NCBI RefSeq assembly: GCF_014190935.1
Contig: NZ_JACHVV010000007.1
Coordinates: forward strand, 1-64,000
Direction of reading: 5' to 3'
DNA from: Chryseomonas sp014190935
GTDB lineage: Bacteria > Pseudomonadota > Gammaproteobacteria > Pseudomonadales > Pseudomonadaceae
DNA: 64,000 nucleotides
Of the stretch, positions 47,542-55,821 are shown one piece after another (within the stretch, counting starts at the first letter, position 1; each line of letters starts with the position of its first letter). The notes under the pieces are model-generated. The model saw nothing but the letters and a program-made list of their open reading frames with translations. It was not told the DNA's origin and made no database searches. The position numbers and the translations under genes are program-made.

Positions 47542-48300
47542 ATGTCTTCGATCTTCATCACCGGTGCCACCTCCGGCTTCGGCGCCGCCACCGCTCGCCG
47601 CTTCGCCAAGGACGGCTGGTCGATCGTCATCACCGGCCGCCGCGAGGATCGCCTGCACGCCCTGGCCGAGGAGCTGTCCGGGCAGGCCAAGGTGCTGCCG
47701 CTGGTGCTGGACGTCCAGGATCGCACGGCCGTGGAAGCCGCGGTCGCCGGCCTGCCGGAGGAATTCAACCAGTTGCGCGCCCTGGTCAACAACGCCGGCC
47801 TGGCGCTGGGCAACACGCCGGCGCAGAGCTGCGACCTGGACGACTGGGACACCATGGTCGATACCAACATCAAGGGCATGCTCTATTGCACCCGCCTGCT
47901 GTTGCCGCGACTGATCGCCCATGGCGCCGGCGCCGGCATCGTCAACCTGGGCTCCGTCGCGGGCGACTATCCCTATCCGGGCAGCCACGTCTATGGCGCC
48001 ACCAAGGCCTTCCTCAAGCAATTCAGCCTGAGCCTGAGATCCGACCTGCTGGGCACCGGGGTGCGGGTGACCAACATCGAGCCGGGCCTTTCCGAAAGCG
48101 AGTTCTCGGTGGTGCGCTTCGGGGGCGACAAGGCCAAGGCCGATGCCGTCTATGCCGGCACCGAACCCCTGACGCCGGACGACATCGCCGAATCCATCCA
48201 CTGGACGCTGAACCAGCCCAGGCACGTCAACATCAACCGCATCCAGCTGATGGCGACCTGCCAGGCGTTCAGCAACTTCAATATCCACCGCAAGAGCTGA
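47542..48300 (+). CDS. ydfG: YdfG-like NADP-dependent 3-hydroxy acid dehydrogenase (SDR)
   Basis: This 252-residue classical short-chain dehydrogenase has the cofactor motif TGATSGFG, followed by GRRED (an Arg pair that favours NADP). It has NNAGLALG and the catalytic SxxxYGATK (Tyr/Lys). EPGLSESEFSVVRF, HVNINRIQLM and the C-terminal NIHRKS align well with E. coli YdfG. That enzyme oxidises L-allo-threonine and 3-hydroxy acids and reduces malonic semialdehyde. The ATG at 47542 has AGAAGGA before it. The substrate in this organism is inferred. Confidence 0.85.
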   Translation: MSSIFITGATSGFGAATARRFAKDGWSIVITGRREDRLHALAEELSGQAKVLPLVLDVQDRTAVEAAVAGLPEEFNQLRALVNNAGLALGNTPAQSCDLDDWDTMVDTNIKGMLYCTRLLLPRLIAHGAGAGIVNLGSVAGDYPYPGSHVYGATKAFLKQFSLSLRSDLLGTGVRVTNIEPGLSESEFSVVRFGGDKAKADAVYAGTEPLTPDDIAESIHWTLNQPRHVNINRIQLMATCQAFSNFNIHRKS

Positions 48301-48310
48301 TGGCGTTCGC

Positions 48311-49021
48311 CTAGAGTACCTTGACCGCCCGGCCGATGAACTGGATCGGCCCGGTGGGTCGCCCGGTGGGCGAGCCGCCCTGGTCTTCCAGGGTGAGTTC
48401 GAACAGCTGATTGGCTTCCAGCGGCGGCAGCTGGTCCAGCGGCACCTGCAGGGTACGCCCCGGCTGGACCAGACCCAGAGATACCGGGCCCTGCCAGGCA
48501 TCGGCCTTGGTCCAGAATTGCAGCGTCTTGCCGCTCGGCACGGCGTCGCGCCCCAGGGGAATCAGCTGCAGGTCATGGGCGCTGGCGGTCTGGATCACCC
48601 AGCCGGGCGTCCGATCACTGGGCGCCGCCAGCACCACCAGGTAGCTTGGCGTGGGTACCGGGCGCATCAGCAGCAGCACGGCGAGCACCAGGCTGGCGGC
48701 CAGTCCTGCCGCACTCAGGCCCTGCCAGAGCGCCAGGCGTCGCCACAGCGACTCGCGCCGGATGACGACCCGCGTGTCAGCCTCACCCAGACTGCGCTCG
48801 ATGCGCGGCCACAGATTCGCCCCGGGTTCGACGGGTGGCACCCACTCGGCGAGGGGCTGCAGGCGGGCCTCCCAGCGCGCCACCGCGGCGGCCAGCCGGG
48901 TATCCGTCGCCAGCGCACCCTCCACCTGACGACGCTCCTCGGCGTCCAGGGTACCGAGCACATATTCGCCGGCCAGACGCTCGCGCTCTTCGTCCGGGGG
49001 CAGGGCGGTGTCGCTGTTCAT
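48311..49021 (-). CDS. RskA-type anti-sigma factor
   Basis: This 236-residue membrane anti-sigma factor has an N-terminal helical sigma-binding domain (ERERLAGEYVLGTLDAEERRQVEGAL). One membrane segment (about residues 93-113, GLSAAGLAASLVLAVLLL) and a periplasmic RskA-like domain (GWVIQTASAHDLQLIPL, GKTLQFW) follow. The start ATG overlaps the stop of the sigma gene (ATGA), a hallmark of sigma/anti-sigma pairs. The signal it senses is unknown; regulated proteolysis is the usual route for RskA. Confidence 0.88.
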   Translation of the reverse strand: MNSDTALPPDEERERLAGEYVLGTLDAEERRQVEGALATDTRLAAAVARWEARLQPLAEWVPPVEPGANLWPRIERSLGEADTRVVIRRESLWRRLALWQGLSAAGLAASLVLAVLLLMRPVPTPSYLVVLAAPSDRTPGWVIQTASAHDLQLIPLGRDAVPSGKTLQFWTKADAWQGPVSLGLVQPGRTLQVPLDQLPPLEANQLFELTLEDQGGSPTGRPTGPIQFIGRAVKVL

Positions 49022-49545
49022 GTCATGCACTCCCTGAGCGCCTTGAGACCACGCGTGATCCAGCTCTTCACCGTGCCCAGCGGTGCCTGCAGGCGCTGGG
49101 CGATCTCGCCGTGGGAGCAGCCGTCCAGGTAGGCGGCCAGGATGGCCTCCCGGCGCGGCGCTTCCAGATTCTGCAGGCAGCCCTCCAGGCGGCGGCCGTC
49201 GGCCTCCCGCGCCGGATCGGCCGGTTCGGCCAGGGGTTCCCAGTCGTCCGCCAGGGGCACCAGGCGCTGGCGATCGCGCAAGGCGTTGAGCGCCAGGTTG
49301 CGTGCCACGCTGCACATCCAGCCACGCGCCGAACCGCGCTCCGGGGCGAACCCGGCGGCGCCCCGCCAGATGCGCAGAAAGGCATCGTGGAGGATGTCCT
49401 CGGCCAGCCCACGATCGCGCACCAGGCGGAGGACGATACCCAGCAACAGCGGCGCCTCGCTCTGGTAGAGGCGCTGCAGGGCGGCGCGCTCGCCCCGGGC
49501 ACAGGCGGCGAGCAGGGCGGCTGGATCAGGAGAGCGGTCGGTCAC
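49018..49545 (-). CDS. ECF-type RNA polymerase sigma factor
   Basis: This 175-residue extracytoplasmic-function sigma factor has region 2 (LYQSEAPLLLGIVLRLVRDRGLAEDILHDAFLRIWRGA) and region 4 (LEAPRREAILAAYLDGCSHGEIAQRLQAPLGTVKSWITRGLKALRE). It pairs with an RskA-type inhibitor, which places it in the SigK-like group. The start is a GTG with no clear ribosome site, so the first residues are uncertain. A DUF3455 gene lies 83 bases upstream on the same strand and may be part of the regulon. Confidence 0.88.
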   Translation of the reverse strand: MTDRSPDPAALLAACARGERAALQRLYQSEAPLLLGIVLRLVRDRGLAEDILHDAFLRIWRGAAGFAPERGSARGWMCSVARNLALNALRDRQRLVPLADDWEPLAEPADPAREADGRRLEGCLQNLEAPRREAILAAYLDGCSHGEIAQRLQAPLGTVKSWITRGLKALRECMT

Positions 49546-49628
49546 GAGGGCGCGCCAGGCTGGGGACGCCAGGGTGGCGACCGGATCAGCCGAGCCTAGC
49601 CGATCCGCTCCTGGCTGTCCCCCGGACC

Positions 49629-50156
49629 TCAGCCCTTCTTCCAGAACAGATAGTCGGCCTGGTAGTTCACAGTCTGCTGTTCGCCCTTGTTGGCCGAGGT
49701 GCAGGCCTTGGCCGGGGCGACGCCACCCTTGAGCGCGGTGCGCTGGATATAGGTGGTGCCCTGGAAGGCACCCTTGCCCTCGGCGGGCGCGGCTTCCACC
49801 AGCTGATAGGGCAGGTTGCCGGCGCCGGCGGGGGCGATGGCCAGTTGCTTGCCGATCACCTTGGAGCCGTCGCTGGCTTCCCAGGTAGCGGGCGGACCGT
49901 AGTAGCGCCCCACCTGCTTGCCCTGGCGATCATGCAAGTCGGCCTTGGGGCCGACAAAGAACCACTCGGCCTGGCCGGGCATGTCCTTCTTGTCGCGGCA
50001 TTCGTAGACGATGGTGCCCTTGCCCACGGTTTCCAGCATGAGGCTGTTGCCGGCGGGGACGCGGACGGCCTCGGGCAACTCGCCCTGCGCCAGCAGCGGG
50101 GTACTCAGCAGGGCGGTCAGGGCCAGGATGCTGCAACGGCTAGAGGTGTTGTTCAT
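49629..50156 (-). CDS. DUF3455 secreted protein
   Basis: This 175-residue protein has a Sec-type signal peptide (SILALTALLSTPLLAQ). One DUF3455 domain follows (GTIVYECRDKKDMPGQAEWFFVGPKADL, GRYYGPPATWEASDGSKV, ending YQADYLFWKK). Function is unknown. It is probably periplasmic or extracellular. On the same strand and just upstream of the ECF sigma and anti-sigma genes, it probably forms one stress unit with them. A CATCC-18-GTATAG-like element at about 50208-50236 on the minus strand is a candidate self-promoter, but is weakly supported. Confidence 0.82.
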   Translation of the reverse strand: MNNTSSRCSILALTALLSTPLLAQGELPEAVRVPAGNSLMLETVGKGTIVYECRDKKDMPGQAEWFFVGPKADLHDRQGKQVGRYYGPPATWEASDGSKVIGKQLAIAPAGAGNLPYQLVEAAPAEGKGAFQGTTYIQRTALKGGVAPAKACTSANKGEQQTVNYQADYLFWKKG

Positions 50157-50309
50157 GCGCTTGCTCCGGATTGAGAAGGGGCACAGTCGGCTGGACTGTA
50201 GGGGCTATACCCGGCAGCCGGCGCCTTGGATGCAGCTGTCATGAAAAATTTTCAATTCGGCGGCATAGTCGCCACCGCCTCGCAGCCGAACCGCTCTGTC
50301 CTGCGGCTC

Positions 50310-50338
50310 CTGTCAGCCTGCCGTCAGCCTGGTTTCAG
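50310..50338 (+). promoter_or_regulatory. Pho-box-like triple direct repeat
   Basis: Three 7-mers, CTGTCAG, CCGTCAG and GTTTCAG, are spaced by CCTG, giving an exact 11-base period. A -10-like TAAGGT follows at 50346-50351. PhoB sites are 11-base direct repeats of CTGTCAT. The spacers here are GC-rich rather than A/T-rich, so another OmpR-family regulator is possible. Confidence 0.5.
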
Positions 50339-50414
50339 CGATCCCTAAGGTTGTTCGGCGATAGTGGCGCCGGGTCGCGAGCCCATCCTTCCCAGCCTGC
50401 CGGAGTCCTGCCGC

Positions 50415-52043
50415 GTGTCGTCCATCCCGAGTCTGGCGCGCCTGCGCCTCGAAAGCCTGGCGCTGTGTCTGCTGGCGATGCCGCTGTTCACCCTGGGGCT
50501 GTGGGAGCAGCCCTTCATCGGCTTCGACGGCCGCTTCGCGCTGTTCGCCCAGGAGATGTTTCGCCACGGGGCCAGTGCCTTTCCGACCAGCTACGGGCAG
50601 CCCTACCCCGACTATCCCGCCACCTCGACCCTGCTGATCGACGTCTTCGCCCAGCTGTTCGGCGAGGTCAATCGCCTGGCCACGGTGATTCCCACCGCCC
50701 TGGCCTCGGCGGCCATCGTCGGGCTGCTCTATCGCCTGCTGGCCGAGCGGTCCCGCGCCTGGGGCCTGCTGGCGGTGCTGGTGCTGCTGCTCACCAATGG
50801 CTTCCTCGCCAAGGCCCGCTCCATCTGTCTCGATCAGTTCGTCACCCTGGCGGCACTCGGTTGCTTCTATCTGCTGTGGAGCGCCGACCAGCGCGGCCTG
50901 TCCCGGCGGCGCGCCCTGGTGTTCCTGTGCCTGGCCGCCGGCTTCGCCGTGCGTGGGCCACTGGGCCTGATCGAGCCCTGTGGCGTGGTCTGCGTCTACT
51001 GGCTGGTGCAGGGCGACTGGCGACGCAGTTTCGGCTACGGCCTGGTGGGGGCCGTGGTGCTGGCGCTGTGCTGCGCCCTGCTGTTCGGCCTGGCCTGGCG
51101 TACCGGCGGCCCAGTCTTCGTCGAAGACGTGCTGCGCATGCAGGTCTCCGGGCGACTGGACGATACCGACGGTGCCGGCTATCCCTGGTGGTACTTCCTG
51201 CAACTGGGTCTCTACCGCTACGCCCCGGCCTTTCCCCTGGCGCTGCTGGCCCTGCCGACGCTGAGGCACCACTGGCGGCTGCGCCAGGCCCGGGCGGACA
51301 GTCGCCTGCTGCTCCAGCTGGCCGCCTTCGCCACGCTGATCCTGGTGGCCCTGTCCATTCCCACCTTCAAGAAACCCTATTACATCCTGCCGGCCATTCC
51401 GGCCTGCGCCGCCCTCGGCGCCTGGGTGCTGCTGCAGGGGCAGGGCGCCCTGGCCTGGGTACGGCGGCTGTTCCTGCCGTTGCTGGTGATCTTTCCGGTG
51501 GTGCTCGGGGTGCTGGTCAAGCTGCAGCAACCCCGGCTGCAGGCCGCGGGCTGGTGGCCCGAGCTGGACCTGCGCTTCCTGCTGGGTGCCTTCGCCATCC
51601 TGACGCTGTTCGCCCTGGTGGCCGCCTGGCGCGAGCGCGGGGCCTTCCGCCTGGGCATGCCCCTGGCCGCGGCGGCCCTGGCGCAATGGCTGCTGGTGGT
51701 GCTGGCACTGGATCCGATGCAGGCGCTGCGCTACGACACCCGCGCCTTCGTCACCCGCCTGGAAAGCCTGCGCCAGGGTGAACCGGGGCAACTGGTGTTC
51801 TTTGGCCTGGGCCAGGACACCAAGGCCTTCCGCTATCTGATGAATCTCGACTACGACGTGCCCCTGCCGACCTTCCTCGACGTCGGCCAGGCCGGGCAGC
51901 TCGCCCAGGTCACCCGACCCGCCTATGTGCTGCTCGACGCCGACAGCCAGCCCGCTCTGACCGGCACCCCGCTGGCCAGCCGCCAACCGGTGCTGGAAGG
52001 CCGCTTCAACGACAATCGCTGGCAGGCCTACTACCTGCCCTGA
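50415..52043 (+). CDS. GT-C glycosyltransferase, ArnT/PMT-like
   Basis: This 542-residue integral membrane protein of the GT83/ArnT superfamily transfers sugars from lipid carriers on the periplasmic face. About 11-12 membrane segments are visible. The first periplasmic loop carries FIGFDGRFALFAQEMFRHG in the place of the DE motif. It also has TSYGQPYPDYPATSTLL and KKPYYILPAIPACAALGAW. The GTG at 50415 has GGAG nine bases before it. The metallophosphoesterase gene starts ten bases after its stop, so they form an operon. The acceptor, lipid A or another glycolipid, cannot be told. Confidence 0.8.
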   Translation: MSSIPSLARLRLESLALCLLAMPLFTLGLWEQPFIGFDGRFALFAQEMFRHGASAFPTSYGQPYPDYPATSTLLIDVFAQLFGEVNRLATVIPTALASAAIVGLLYRLLAERSRAWGLLAVLVLLLTNGFLAKARSICLDQFVTLAALGCFYLLWSADQRGLSRRRALVFLCLAAGFAVRGPLGLIEPCGVVCVYWLVQGDWRRSFGYGLVGAVVLALCCALLFGLAWRTGGPVFVEDVLRMQVSGRLDDTDGAGYPWWYFLQLGLYRYAPAFPLALLALPTLRHHWRLRQARADSRLLLQLAAFATLILVALSIPTFKKPYYILPAIPACAALGAWVLLQGQGALAWVRRLFLPLLVIFPVVLGVLVKLQQPRLQAAGWWPELDLRFLLGAFAILTLFALVAAWRERGAFRLGMPLAAAALAQWLLVVLALDPMQALRYDTRAFVTRLESLRQGEPGQLVFFGLGQDTKAFRYLMNLDYDVPLPTFLDVGQAGQLAQVTRPAYVLLDADSQPALTGTPLASRQPVLEGRFNDNRWQAYYLP

Positions 52044-52053
52044 GGCCGCTGTG

Positions 52054-53310
52054 ATGACCGATTCACCCGATTTCAAACGTCGCCGGCTGTGCCTGGCGCT
52101 GGCCGGTCTGCCGCTACTGGCCGCCTGCAAGCCGACCCAGCGCTATGGCCTGCCGGAACATCGCGCCCACTGGTTCGAACGGCATGCCTTCGCGCCGCTG
52201 GCGCCGCTGCCGTCGCGCAGCAGCTTCGTGCTCGGTGTCCTGCCCGATACCCAGTACTACAGCGAGAACAACCACGAGATGCTGCCCAACGGCCGGCGGG
52301 TGGAGCGCTATGGCCATCTGGGCTATCCGCCGGCGCTGGCCTTTCATGCCCAGACCCATTGGCTGGCGCACAACGCCGCGGCGCTGAACCTGCCGTTCGT
52401 GGTGCACCTGGGCGATCTGGTGGAAAACGCCGAGCAGCGCGGCGAGTGGGCCCTGGCCAGTCACGCCATGGCACGCCTGGAGCAGGCCGGGGTGCCCTAC
52501 AGCGTCATGACCGGCGACCATGATGTCGTCGAGCTCTACACCGAGGACCGCCTGCGCGATGGCCGCGAACTCTTCACCCAGTATTTCGGCCGCGAGCGGG
52601 CGGCGCGCCAGGCCACCTTCATCGAACGCGACGTCACCGGACTCAACGAGGCCCATCGTTTCTCGGCGCTGGGGCAGGGCTTCCTGCTGCTGACCCTGGA
52701 CTGGTGCCCGTCGGACCAGAGTCTGGACTGGGCCCAGGGCATGCTGGATCGCTATCCGCACCTGCCGACCATCCTGGCCTCGCACAACATCGTCGATCTG
52801 GTGAACGGCCAGCCGGTGCTTTCCACCCGGCGCAACGACACCGGGGTACGCCTGTGGAATCGGCTGATCCGCCGCAACGACCAGATATTCCTGACCCTCA
52901 ACGGCCACAACCACGGCAGCGGTCATCTGCAGATGACCAATGACCTGGGCCATCCGGTGGATCTCCTGCTGATCAACTACCAGACCGAATACGCCGGCGG
53001 CAACGGCCTGCTGCGCCTGCTGGAACTGGACCTGGCGCGGGGCCGGCTGGAAGCCTTCACCTATTCGCCCTGGGTCGCCTATCGCCAGCAGAGCGGCGAT
53101 CTGCCGGTGCGGCTGGGCAGTGATCCGCGCGACACCTATACGGCCGAGGTGCTGGCGCCCCTGGCGTCGCCGCAGTTCGACAACAGATTCGTGCTCGAGG
53201 TGGATTTCGCCACGCGCTTCGCCGGCTTTGGCGGCTATACCGCGCAGTTGCCGGCGGTGGCGGAAGAGGGCGTGCTGGCGCGATTGCGCCAGCAGTTGGG
53301 GATCGCCTGA
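52054..53310 (+). CDS. lipoprotein metallophosphoesterase (calcineurin-like)
   Basis: This 418-residue protein has a lipoprotein-type signal (KRRRLCLALAGLPLLAAC; lipobox LAAC, Cys25). A calcineurin-like phosphoesterase domain follows: VLPDTQYY, HLGDLVENAEQ, TGDHD in place of the usual GNHD/E, LASHN and NGHNHGSGH. It acts in the periplasm or outer membrane on an unknown phosphoester. The start ATG is chosen over the GTG codon directly before it by spacing to GAGG. It shares the operon and the Pho-box-like site with the glycosyltransferase. Confidence 0.82.
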   Translation: MTDSPDFKRRRLCLALAGLPLLAACKPTQRYGLPEHRAHWFERHAFAPLAPLPSRSSFVLGVLPDTQYYSENNHEMLPNGRRVERYGHLGYPPALAFHAQTHWLAHNAAALNLPFVVHLGDLVENAEQRGEWALASHAMARLEQAGVPYSVMTGDHDVVELYTEDRLRDGRELFTQYFGRERAARQATFIERDVTGLNEAHRFSALGQGFLLLTLDWCPSDQSLDWAQGMLDRYPHLPTILASHNIVDLVNGQPVLSTRRNDTGVRLWNRLIRRNDQIFLTLNGHNHGSGHLQMTNDLGHPVDLLLINYQTEYAGGNGLLRLLELDLARGRLEAFTYSPWVAYRQQSGDLPVRLGSDPRDTYTAEVLAPLASPQFDNRFVLEVDFATRFAGFGGYTAQLPAVAEEGVLARLRQQLGIA

Positions 53311-53326
53311 GAGCCTGTTTAAAGGC

Positions 53327-53899
53327 TTAGGCGGCTAACAGCCAGCCACCGGCCACGGCCGTGGCGACGCCGGCGAGTCGTACCAGCGGCGTGGCCGCCT
53401 GGGGCAGGTAGCGCACCACGGCATAGCCCAGGCCATGCAGGGTGGCGGTGGCGGCGACGAAGCCCAGGGCATAGGCCCAGGGATTGCCCATCTCCGGCAA
53501 TTCCAGACCGTGGGCCACGCCATGGAACAGGGCGAAGGCGGCGGTCAGGCCGACGGCGGCGGCCACCGGCGGACGGGCGGCCAGGGCCACCAGCAGACCC
53601 AGCGCCAGCACCGAGGCGGCGATGCCGGTCTCCAGCAGGGGCAACTCGACCCCGGCGAAGCCCAGCAGGCCGCCGATCAGCATGGTGCCGACAAAGGTGC
53701 AGGGCAGCGCGAGGCGCGCCTTGCCCTGCTGCTGGGCGGCCCAGAGCCCCACGGCGAGCATGGCCAGCAGGTGGTCGAGACCGGTCAGGGGATGCAGCAC
53801 CCCAGCGGCCAGGCCATTCTCGGCATGACCCGGATGGGCGAAGGCCAGGGCCGGGGCGAGCAGCAGGGCGGCGGTGGCGAGGATCTTGGCGTGTTTCAT
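53327..53899 (-). CDS. hupE: HupE/UreJ-type nickel transporter
   Basis: This 190-residue membrane protein has a signal-like N terminus (ILATAALLLAPALAFAHPGH). The metal motif HPLTGLDHLLAMLAVGLWA is followed by six or so membrane segments with FALFHGVAHGLELP. HupE/UreJ proteins import nickel or cobalt for urease or hydrogenase. It is the last gene of the minus-strand ureE-ureF-ureG-hupE run, which fits nickel for urease. Confidence 0.86.
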   Translation of the reverse strand: MKHAKILATAALLLAPALAFAHPGHAENGLAAGVLHPLTGLDHLLAMLAVGLWAAQQQGKARLALPCTFVGTMLIGGLLGFAGVELPLLETGIAASVLALGLLVALAARPPVAAAVGLTAAFALFHGVAHGLELPEMGNPWAYALGFVAATATLHGLGYAVVRYLPQAATPLVRLAGVATAVAGGWLLAA

Positions 53900-53929
53900 G
53901 GGGGCTCCTTAAGTGATGAAATCCTGGAC

Positions 53930-54544
53930 TCAGGCGGCGGTCAGCAGACCCTGCTTCTCGATGAAGGCGATGATCTCTTCCAGCCCCAGGCCGGTCTTCT
54001 GGTTACTGAAGACGAAGGGCTTGTCGCCGCGCATCTTGCGGGTATCGCGATCCATCACCTCCAGGGAGGCGCCGACCTGCTCGGCCAGGTCGATCTTGTT
54101 GATCACCAGCAGATCCGACTTGCAGATGCCGGGGCCACCCTTGCGCGGCAGCTTGTCGCCGGCCGAGACGTCGATGACGTAGAGGGTCAGGTCGGACAGC
54201 TCCGGGCTGAAAGTGGCGGACAGGTTGTCGCCGCCGGATTCCACCAGGATCAGGTCCAGGCCGGGAAAGCGGCGGTTGAGCTGGTCTACCGCTTCCAGGT
54301 TGATGGAGGCGTCTTCGCGGATGGCGGTGTGCGGGCAGCCACCGGTCTCCACTCCAAGGATGCGCTCGGGCGCCAGAGCCTCGTTGCGCACCAGGAAATC
54401 GGCGTCTTCGCGGGTGTAGATGTCGTTGGTCACCACCGCCAGGTTGTAGCGCTCGCGCAGGGCGCGGCAGAGGGCCAGGGTGAGGGCGGTCTTGCCGGAG
54501 CCGACCGGTCCGCCGATACCGACACGCAGGGGTTGAGTAGTCAT
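53930..54544 (-). CDS. ureG: urease accessory GTPase UreG
   Basis: UreG is the GTPase that drives nickel insertion into urease. The 204-residue protein has the P-loop GPVGSGKT (residues 12-19), the Cys-Pro-His nickel motif VETGGCPHTAIREDAS, LVESGGDNLSATFSP and the base-recognition NKIDLA. The ATG at 54544 is the family start; the frame is open far upstream but unrelated. It is 11 bases after ureF. Confidence 0.97.
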   Translation of the reverse strand: MTTQPLRVGIGGPVGSGKTALTLALCRALRERYNLAVVTNDIYTREDADFLVRNEALAPERILGVETGGCPHTAIREDASINLEAVDQLNRRFPGLDLILVESGGDNLSATFSPELSDLTLYVIDVSAGDKLPRKGGPGICKSDLLVINKIDLAEQVGASLEVMDRDTRKMRGDKPFVFSNQKTGLGLEEIIAFIEKQGLLTAA

Positions 54545-54555
54545 CAGGGGATCTC

Positions 54556-55227
54556 CTAGGAACGGAACAGGCGGCTGTACTGCCGCTCGTGGGCCATGCT
54601 GCTGAGCACCAGGCCGAAGGGGGCGCCGCCCCAGTTCGCTTCGGGCAGGGCAGCGGCCTGCTCGGCCACGGCGGTCAGGGTCGGCAGCAGAAGGGAGGTG
54701 AGGCGCTGGGCCGCTTGCTGGCCCAGCGGCAGGGTTTTCATCAGCACCGCCAGCTGATTCTCCAGCCAGGTCCACAGCCAGGCGTCCAGGGCCGCTCGTG
54801 GTGCGATCGCCCAGGCCCGGGCAGCCAGCGCCCAGCCGAGAGCGAAGGTCGGCGCCAGTTCGCCGAGCAGGCGGCGGCTGGCGTCATCCAGCTCCGGCAG
54901 ACCGAGCAGCAGTTGCGCCAGGGAATAGCCGGTCTGGCGACTTTCCAACTGGAATTCCGCGGTCTCGCGACTAGCGCGATGCTGGTCGGCCAGCTCGCTC
55001 AGGCGCAGCCAGTCGCCCGCCGCGGCGGCTTGGCAATGGGCCAGCAGCAGCGGTGCTTCGAAGCGCGCCAGATTGAGTTCGAGATTGTCGCGCAGCCAGA
55101 CCTCGGCCTCCGCCGCGCTGCGGATCAGGCCGCTGTCGATGGCCAGTTCCAGTCCCTGGGAATAGCTGTAGCCGCCAATCGGCAACTGGGGACTGGCCAG
55201 GCGCAGCAGCGCGAAGGGCGAATTCAC
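54556..55227 (-). CDS. ureF: urease accessory protein UreF
   Basis: UreF is the activator in the UreDFG apo-urease complex. The 223-residue helical protein starts LLRLASPQLPIGGYSYSQGLE, the family signature. RASRETAEFQLESRQTGYSLAQLL and WTWLENQLAVLMKTLPLGQQAAQRL follow. The GTG at 55227 overlaps the ureE stop by four bases, so it is translationally coupled; no separate ribosome site is evident. Confidence 0.95.
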   Translation of the reverse strand: MNSPFALLRLASPQLPIGGYSYSQGLELAIDSGLIRSAAEAEVWLRDNLELNLARFEAPLLLAHCQAAAAGDWLRLSELADQHRASRETAEFQLESRQTGYSLAQLLLGLPELDDASRRLLGELAPTFALGWALAARAWAIAPRAALDAWLWTWLENQLAVLMKTLPLGQQAAQRLTSLLLPTLTAVAEQAAALPEANWGGAPFGLVLSSMAHERQYSRLFRS

Positions 55228-55724
55228 GTGCGCACGCCGAAGTGGTGCAGCTTGGGTGCGTAGTTGAAGCCTTCCTCGCCATGGCGCGAGTGATGGTGAC
55301 CGCCGCCGTAGGCACCGTGCTCGGGCTGGAAGCCGGCCTCGATCTCGCTGACCCGGGCGCCGAGCTGCTCCAGCATGGCCTTGAGCACATAGTCGTCCAG
55401 CAGGCGCAGCCAGCCGTCGCCAATCTGCAGAGCGACGTGGCGATTGCCCAGGTGGTAGGCGGCGCGGGTCAGTTCGAAGGCGCTGGCGCAGGTTACATGC
55501 AGCAGTTTTTCCGGCCGGGCAACGACCCGCACGATTCGGCCATCGCGGGCTTCGAGACAGTCGCCATCGGCCAGCGGCGGTTGCCCGCGCTCGAGAAACA
55601 GGCCGACGTCCTCGCCAGCGCTGGTGGTGGCTCTCAGGCGGCTCTTGCTGCGGGCGTCGTAGGTGAGGTGGAGTTCGGCGTCCCAGGTATCCCGGGACGC
55701 GCAGCGGCTTTGGACGACCAGCAT
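55224..55724 (-). CDS. ureE: urease accessory nickel chaperone UreE
   Basis: UreE delivers nickel to the UreDFG-urease complex. The 166-residue protein has an N-terminal peptide-binding domain (TYDARSKSRLRATTSAGEDVGLFLERGQPLADG-type region). The metal-binding domain follows (FELTRAAYHLGNRHVALQI) with a His-rich tail HHHSRHG. The ATG at 55724 is the family start. Urease structural genes and ureD are not in this window, as in P. aeruginosa, where accessory genes stand apart. Confidence 0.95.
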   Translation of the reverse strand: MLVVQSRCASRDTWDAELHLTYDARSKSRLRATTSAGEDVGLFLERGQPPLADGDCLEARDGRIVRVVARPEKLLHVTCASAFELTRAAYHLGNRHVALQIGDGWLRLLDDYVLKAMLEQLGARVSEIEAGFQPEHGAYGGGHHHSRHGEEGFNYAPKLHHFGVRT

Positions 55725-55821
55725 GGCAGGACTCTTGGCAGTTTTGCCCAGCTCTACAGCAAGGGGCCTGCCAAGGCGCGCAAGTCGCCTGGTTCTGGGG
55801 CACTGCAAGTTGACCTGGTGT

